DNA of 64,000 nt, from positions 1 through 64,000 of the forward strand of contig JACQYI010000078.1 in the NCBI GenBank assembly GCA_016208305.1. Reading direction: 5' to 3'. A program made the translations under genes and the position numbers. Below, in pieces: positions 61,748 through 64,000 of the stretch (position 1 is its first letter; the number at the start of each line of letters is the position of its first letter). The notes under the pieces were generated by a model. That model was not told where the DNA came from. It saw nothing but the letters and a program-made list of their open reading frames with translations, and searched no databases. The DNA comes from Oscillatoriophycideae cyanobacterium NC_groundwater_1537_Pr4_S-0.65um_50_18 (GTDB lineage Bacteria > Cyanobacteriota > Cyanobacteriia > Elainellales > Elainellaceae).

Positions 61748-62863
61748 ATGACAGGCGAGAGCCAGGGCGATAGCATTACCCCTGATTTGTCTCTCTCTGC
61801 CTACGATTACGTCTTGCCTGAAACACACATTGCCCAAAATCCGGTTTCGCCACGAGATAGCTCTCGACTACTGGCGATCGATTCTCTCACTTCTCACCAG
61901 CACCGCATCTTTCGGGAGCTACCAGAGCTGCTGCGCCCTGGAGATTTGCTGGTGATGAATAATACGCGGGTGATTCCGGCAAGGCTATATGGTCGCAGAG
62001 TGGATGGCTCAAAAATTGAGCTACTGCTGTTGGAAGAGCAGCAGCAAAACTGTTGGCTGGCACTGGTAAAACCGGGCAAACGCATGAAGCCGGGTACGCA
62101 AATCGAATTTGGCGGTTCAGAGCTGGAGTCTGGGCTGGAATCTAGAGATGCCCCCGTTTTAACGGCAACCGTGATGGCGATCGATCCGGCAACAGGCGGC
62201 AGACTGATCCAGTTTGACTTACCACCAGAGCGATCGCTCCTGCCGCTGTTGTCGAAACTGGGTGTCGTGCCATTGCCGCCCTACATCACAGATTCACAGG
62301 CCGATCCAGAGCAGTATCAGACTGTCTATGCCGATCGTCCCGGAGCCGTTGCCGCCCCTACCGCAGGGCTACACTTTACGCCAGAACTGCTCGACCGCCT
62401 ACAAGCAGTCGGCATTCAGCAGAGCTTTGTCACGCTGCATGTGGGGGTGGGCACCTTTCGTCCGGTCGAGGTAGAAGACATTACGCAGCACAATATGCAT
62501 AGCGAGTGGCTAGAAGTACCGCCCGAAACTGCCGAAAAAGTTCGCCAAACCCAAGCCTCTGGGGGACGAATTATTGCAGTCGGCACCACAGCAGTCCGGG
62601 CTTTGGAAGGAGCATCCCAGAATGGCACTATCCAGGCTTACTGTGGCAGAACAGAAATTTTTATCTATCCCGGCTATCAGTGGCGGGTGGTGGATGGACT
62701 GATCACAAACTTTCACCTCCCTAAGTCAAGCTTGCTGATGTTAGTCAGTGCCTTAATTGGACGAGAACGGCTGCTAACGCTTTACCAAGAGGCGATCGCC
62801 CAGCAATACCGCTTTTATTCTTTTGGCGATGCGATGGTCATCTTGCCGGAGGCAAAGCTTTAA
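61748..62863 (+). CDS. queA: S-adenosylmethionine:tRNA ribosyltransferase-isomerase
   Basis: About 371 residues from the ATG at 61748 (an ATG at 61688 would add 20). It transfers the ribosyl part of SAM to preQ1-modified tRNA in queuosine synthesis. Features are YDYVLPETHIAQNPVSPRDSSRLL near the start, GDLLVMNNTRVIPARLYGRRV, ADRPGAVAAPTAGLHFTPELLDRL, TLHVGVGTFRPVEVEDI and IDGLITNFHLPKSSLLMLVSALIG-type C-terminal block. All are canonical. The last codons and stop are part of a 25-base tandem repeat (62846-62920). Confidence 0.97.
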   Translation: MTGESQGDSITPDLSLSAYDYVLPETHIAQNPVSPRDSSRLLAIDSLTSHQHRIFRELPELLRPGDLLVMNNTRVIPARLYGRRVDGSKIELLLLEEQQQNCWLALVKPGKRMKPGTQIEFGGSELESGLESRDAPVLTATVMAIDPATGGRLIQFDLPPERSLLPLLSKLGVVPLPPYITDSQADPEQYQTVYADRPGAVAAPTAGLHFTPELLDRLQAVGIQQSFVTLHVGVGTFRPVEVEDITQHNMHSEWLEVPPETAEKVRQTQASGGRIIAVGTTAVRALEGASQNGTIQAYCGRTEIFIYPGYQWRVVDGLITNFHLPKSSLLMLVSALIGRERLLTLYQEAIAQQYRFYSFGDAMVILPEAKL

Positions 62864-62920
62864 CCCAACGCCGGAGGCAAAGCTTTAACCCAGCGCTGGA
62901 GGCAAAGCTGTGACCTAGAG
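62846..62920. repeat. 25-bp tandem repeat across the queA stop
   Basis: Copies at 62846-62870 and 62871-62895 differ by one base; a third, diverged copy is at 62896-62920. Each of the first two includes the final queA codons (PEAKL) and TAA. A partial further copy (cagcgctggag) lies at about 62930-62940. Confidence 0.92.
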
Positions 62921-62941
62921 GCAAGACCCAGCGCTGGAGCC

Positions 62942-64000
62942 TCAGAGATGCAGCACTCGCAAAGGCTCCGGAGGAATCGAAGGAGCGATCTGAGCAGGTG
63001 GCTCCGGGGTAAGATCGCTAACCGAATCGGTCGCTGGCGGTTCGATCGCCCCTTGAATCCCCTGAGGCTGAAGCGCTTTAGCGGCTGGAGAAGGTTCCGG
63101 AGAGAGGGCTTTAGGCTCTGGTTCGGCAATCTGGATGTCTAATTTCTCCGGGGGTGGCACATCCATGATTTGGGGCAGCTTGAGCGAAGAATCTGGCTCT
63201 TGGACTGGCTCTGGGATTAAATCAGGTGATTTTGTGCCGCCTAGAAAATCCTTAGCGCGATCGCTCCATGTTTTAAAGAAAGGCTTGGCCTCTGCTTTGT
63301 CAGGTTCGGGTAATGGCACGACTTGCTTCAGGCGAGCGCGCCATTGTCGCAATAGCGGCTGATCGGCGGGCATGGGCACAATCGGCGGAGTGGCGGGGGC
63401 TGGACTGTCGAGCAGATCAGGGGCGATCGGCTGCTCTGCGGGTGACGGCTCCAGAGCTTTGTCTTCCAAAACCTTCTCTACGGCATCTGGGAGCTGTTGC
63501 TTAACCGTTTCCTCGATGTCTGCTTTAATTTCCGCTTCCATCTGAATCGGCAAGTCTGAGCTAGGTGCCTTTAGATCGGGAACTGGGGTAGGCTCAGCAT
63601 CTGGCGGATTGCTGGACGAATTGCTGGGCGAATTCACGATCGGCGGCAGCGATTCTGGCGGCAGAATTGCGGGGGCTGGAGGAATCTCTGGCAGCGATTC
63701 TAACGTTGGCTCAGAGGCCGAGGGAATTTCGGGTTGAGGCTCTTCAGAGATCGGAGGTTCAGAGGTTGGAGATTCAGGGACAATAGGCTCGGTCGGAGAT
63801 TCAGGGGCTGGAGATTCAGGAAATTCAGGGACAACAGGCTCGATTGGAGTCAGTTCAGGTAGGTCTGGCTCGATCGGAGGTTCTGGTTGGTAAACATAGT
63901 CGCGATCGACAATGCTCCGCGCTTCTGCTGCCGAGAGTTCGCCCCGGACAAGCTTAGATAAGGTATCTGTGCCGCCGGGCTGGTAGTCAATCAGTCGCAC
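62942..64000 (-). CDS. Proline-rich protein, cut by window end
   Basis: At least 352 residues; the frame runs off the right edge, where the first codon is a GTG that may not be the start. After a short ordered segment (VRLIDYQPGGTDTLSKLVRGELSAAEARSIVDRDYVY), most of the sequence is Pro/Glu/Ser-rich disorder with repeats such as PESPTEPIVPESPTSEPP. Two short helical segments break it (EAEIKADIEETVKQQLPDAVEKVLED and LLRQWRARLKQVV). No family is recognised. Such proteins are often envelope-spacer or scaffold types, but that is inference. Confidence 0.7.
   Translation of the reverse strand: MRLIDYQPGGTDTLSKLVRGELSAAEARSIVDRDYVYQPEPPIEPDLPELTPIEPVVPEFPESPAPESPTEPIVPESPTSEPPISEEPQPEIPSASEPTLESLPEIPPAPAILPPESLPPIVNSPSNSSSNPPDAEPTPVPDLKAPSSDLPIQMEAEIKADIEETVKQQLPDAVEKVLEDKALEPSPAEQPIAPDLLDSPAPATPPIVPMPADQPLLRQWRARLKQVVPLPEPDKAEAKPFFKTWSDRAKDFLGGTKSPDLIPEPVQEPDSSLKLPQIMDVPPPEKLDIQIAEPEPKALSPEPSPAAKALQPQGIQGAIEPPATDSVSDLTPEPPAQIAPSIPPEPLRVLHL

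Overview
The window is chromosomal DNA from a cyanobacterium. It carries psaC, psbV with a psbV2 paralogue, petE, a cyAbrB-type regulator, DUF1400, DUF3120 and UPF0182 proteins, and very many copies of the palindrome GCGATCGC (HIP1). No nitrogen-fixation or heterocyst genes are visible, so a non-heterocystous lineage is the simplest reading, but that is inference from one window. No rRNA, tRNA, CRISPR array or intact transposon was found.

Layout. 0.3-8.6 kb: an xisH/xisI pair, an MnmC-like methyltransferase, a translationally coupled hybrid histidine kinase plus REC-PAS-GGDEF-EAL protein, and a GAF protein. 9-17 kb: a surface-polysaccharide block (GDP-L-fucose synthase, GDP-mannose dehydratase, a WcaF-like acetyltransferase, two family-2 glycosyltransferases) interrupted by a prolyl oligopeptidase. 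17-24 kb: DUF1400 hydrolase, manganese catalase, an AAA protein with an eroded Walker B, a truncated VOC protein, a DUF554 protein and psaC with a clear terminator. 23.8-34.8 kb: small accessory proteins (BON-like, DUF937, GIY-YIG, HAD, RMD1-like), then a triple-repeat protein coupled to a pentapeptide protein and followed by a large UPF0182 membrane protein, then acetyltransferases. 35.9-42.5 kb: a dsRBD/RNase III-like protein, an orphan OmpR regulator, cyAbrB, Rrf2, rplU-rpmA, an FHA-cyclase and DUF3120. 42.8-50 kb: uppP, a HEPN-type pair, tpiA, a histone-deacetylase-like enzyme, hydrolase, FHA, DprA/LOG-like, MAPEG and YajQ. 50.4-55 kb: psbV-psbV2-petE and an M16 peptidase. 55-64 kb: an OmpR/histidine kinase pair, a lumenal pentapeptide protein, a SulP-STAS-cNMP transporter, YraN, queA and a proline-rich protein cut by the window end.

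Functional themes are photosynthetic electron transfer (psaC, psbV, psbV2, petE), nucleotide second messengers (GGDEF-EAL, FHA-cyclase, cNMP-like domain, YajQ) and envelope or exopolysaccharide synthesis (fcl, gmd, GT2s, uppP). The observations most worth a second look are short tandem duplications that straddle stop codons in several unrelated genes, a predicted branched RNA/DNA element at 11794-11908, a dsRBD protein with an RNase III-like half in swapped order, a HEPN protein with an unrecognised partner, and psbV2 with a cysteine where PsbV has its second haem ligand.
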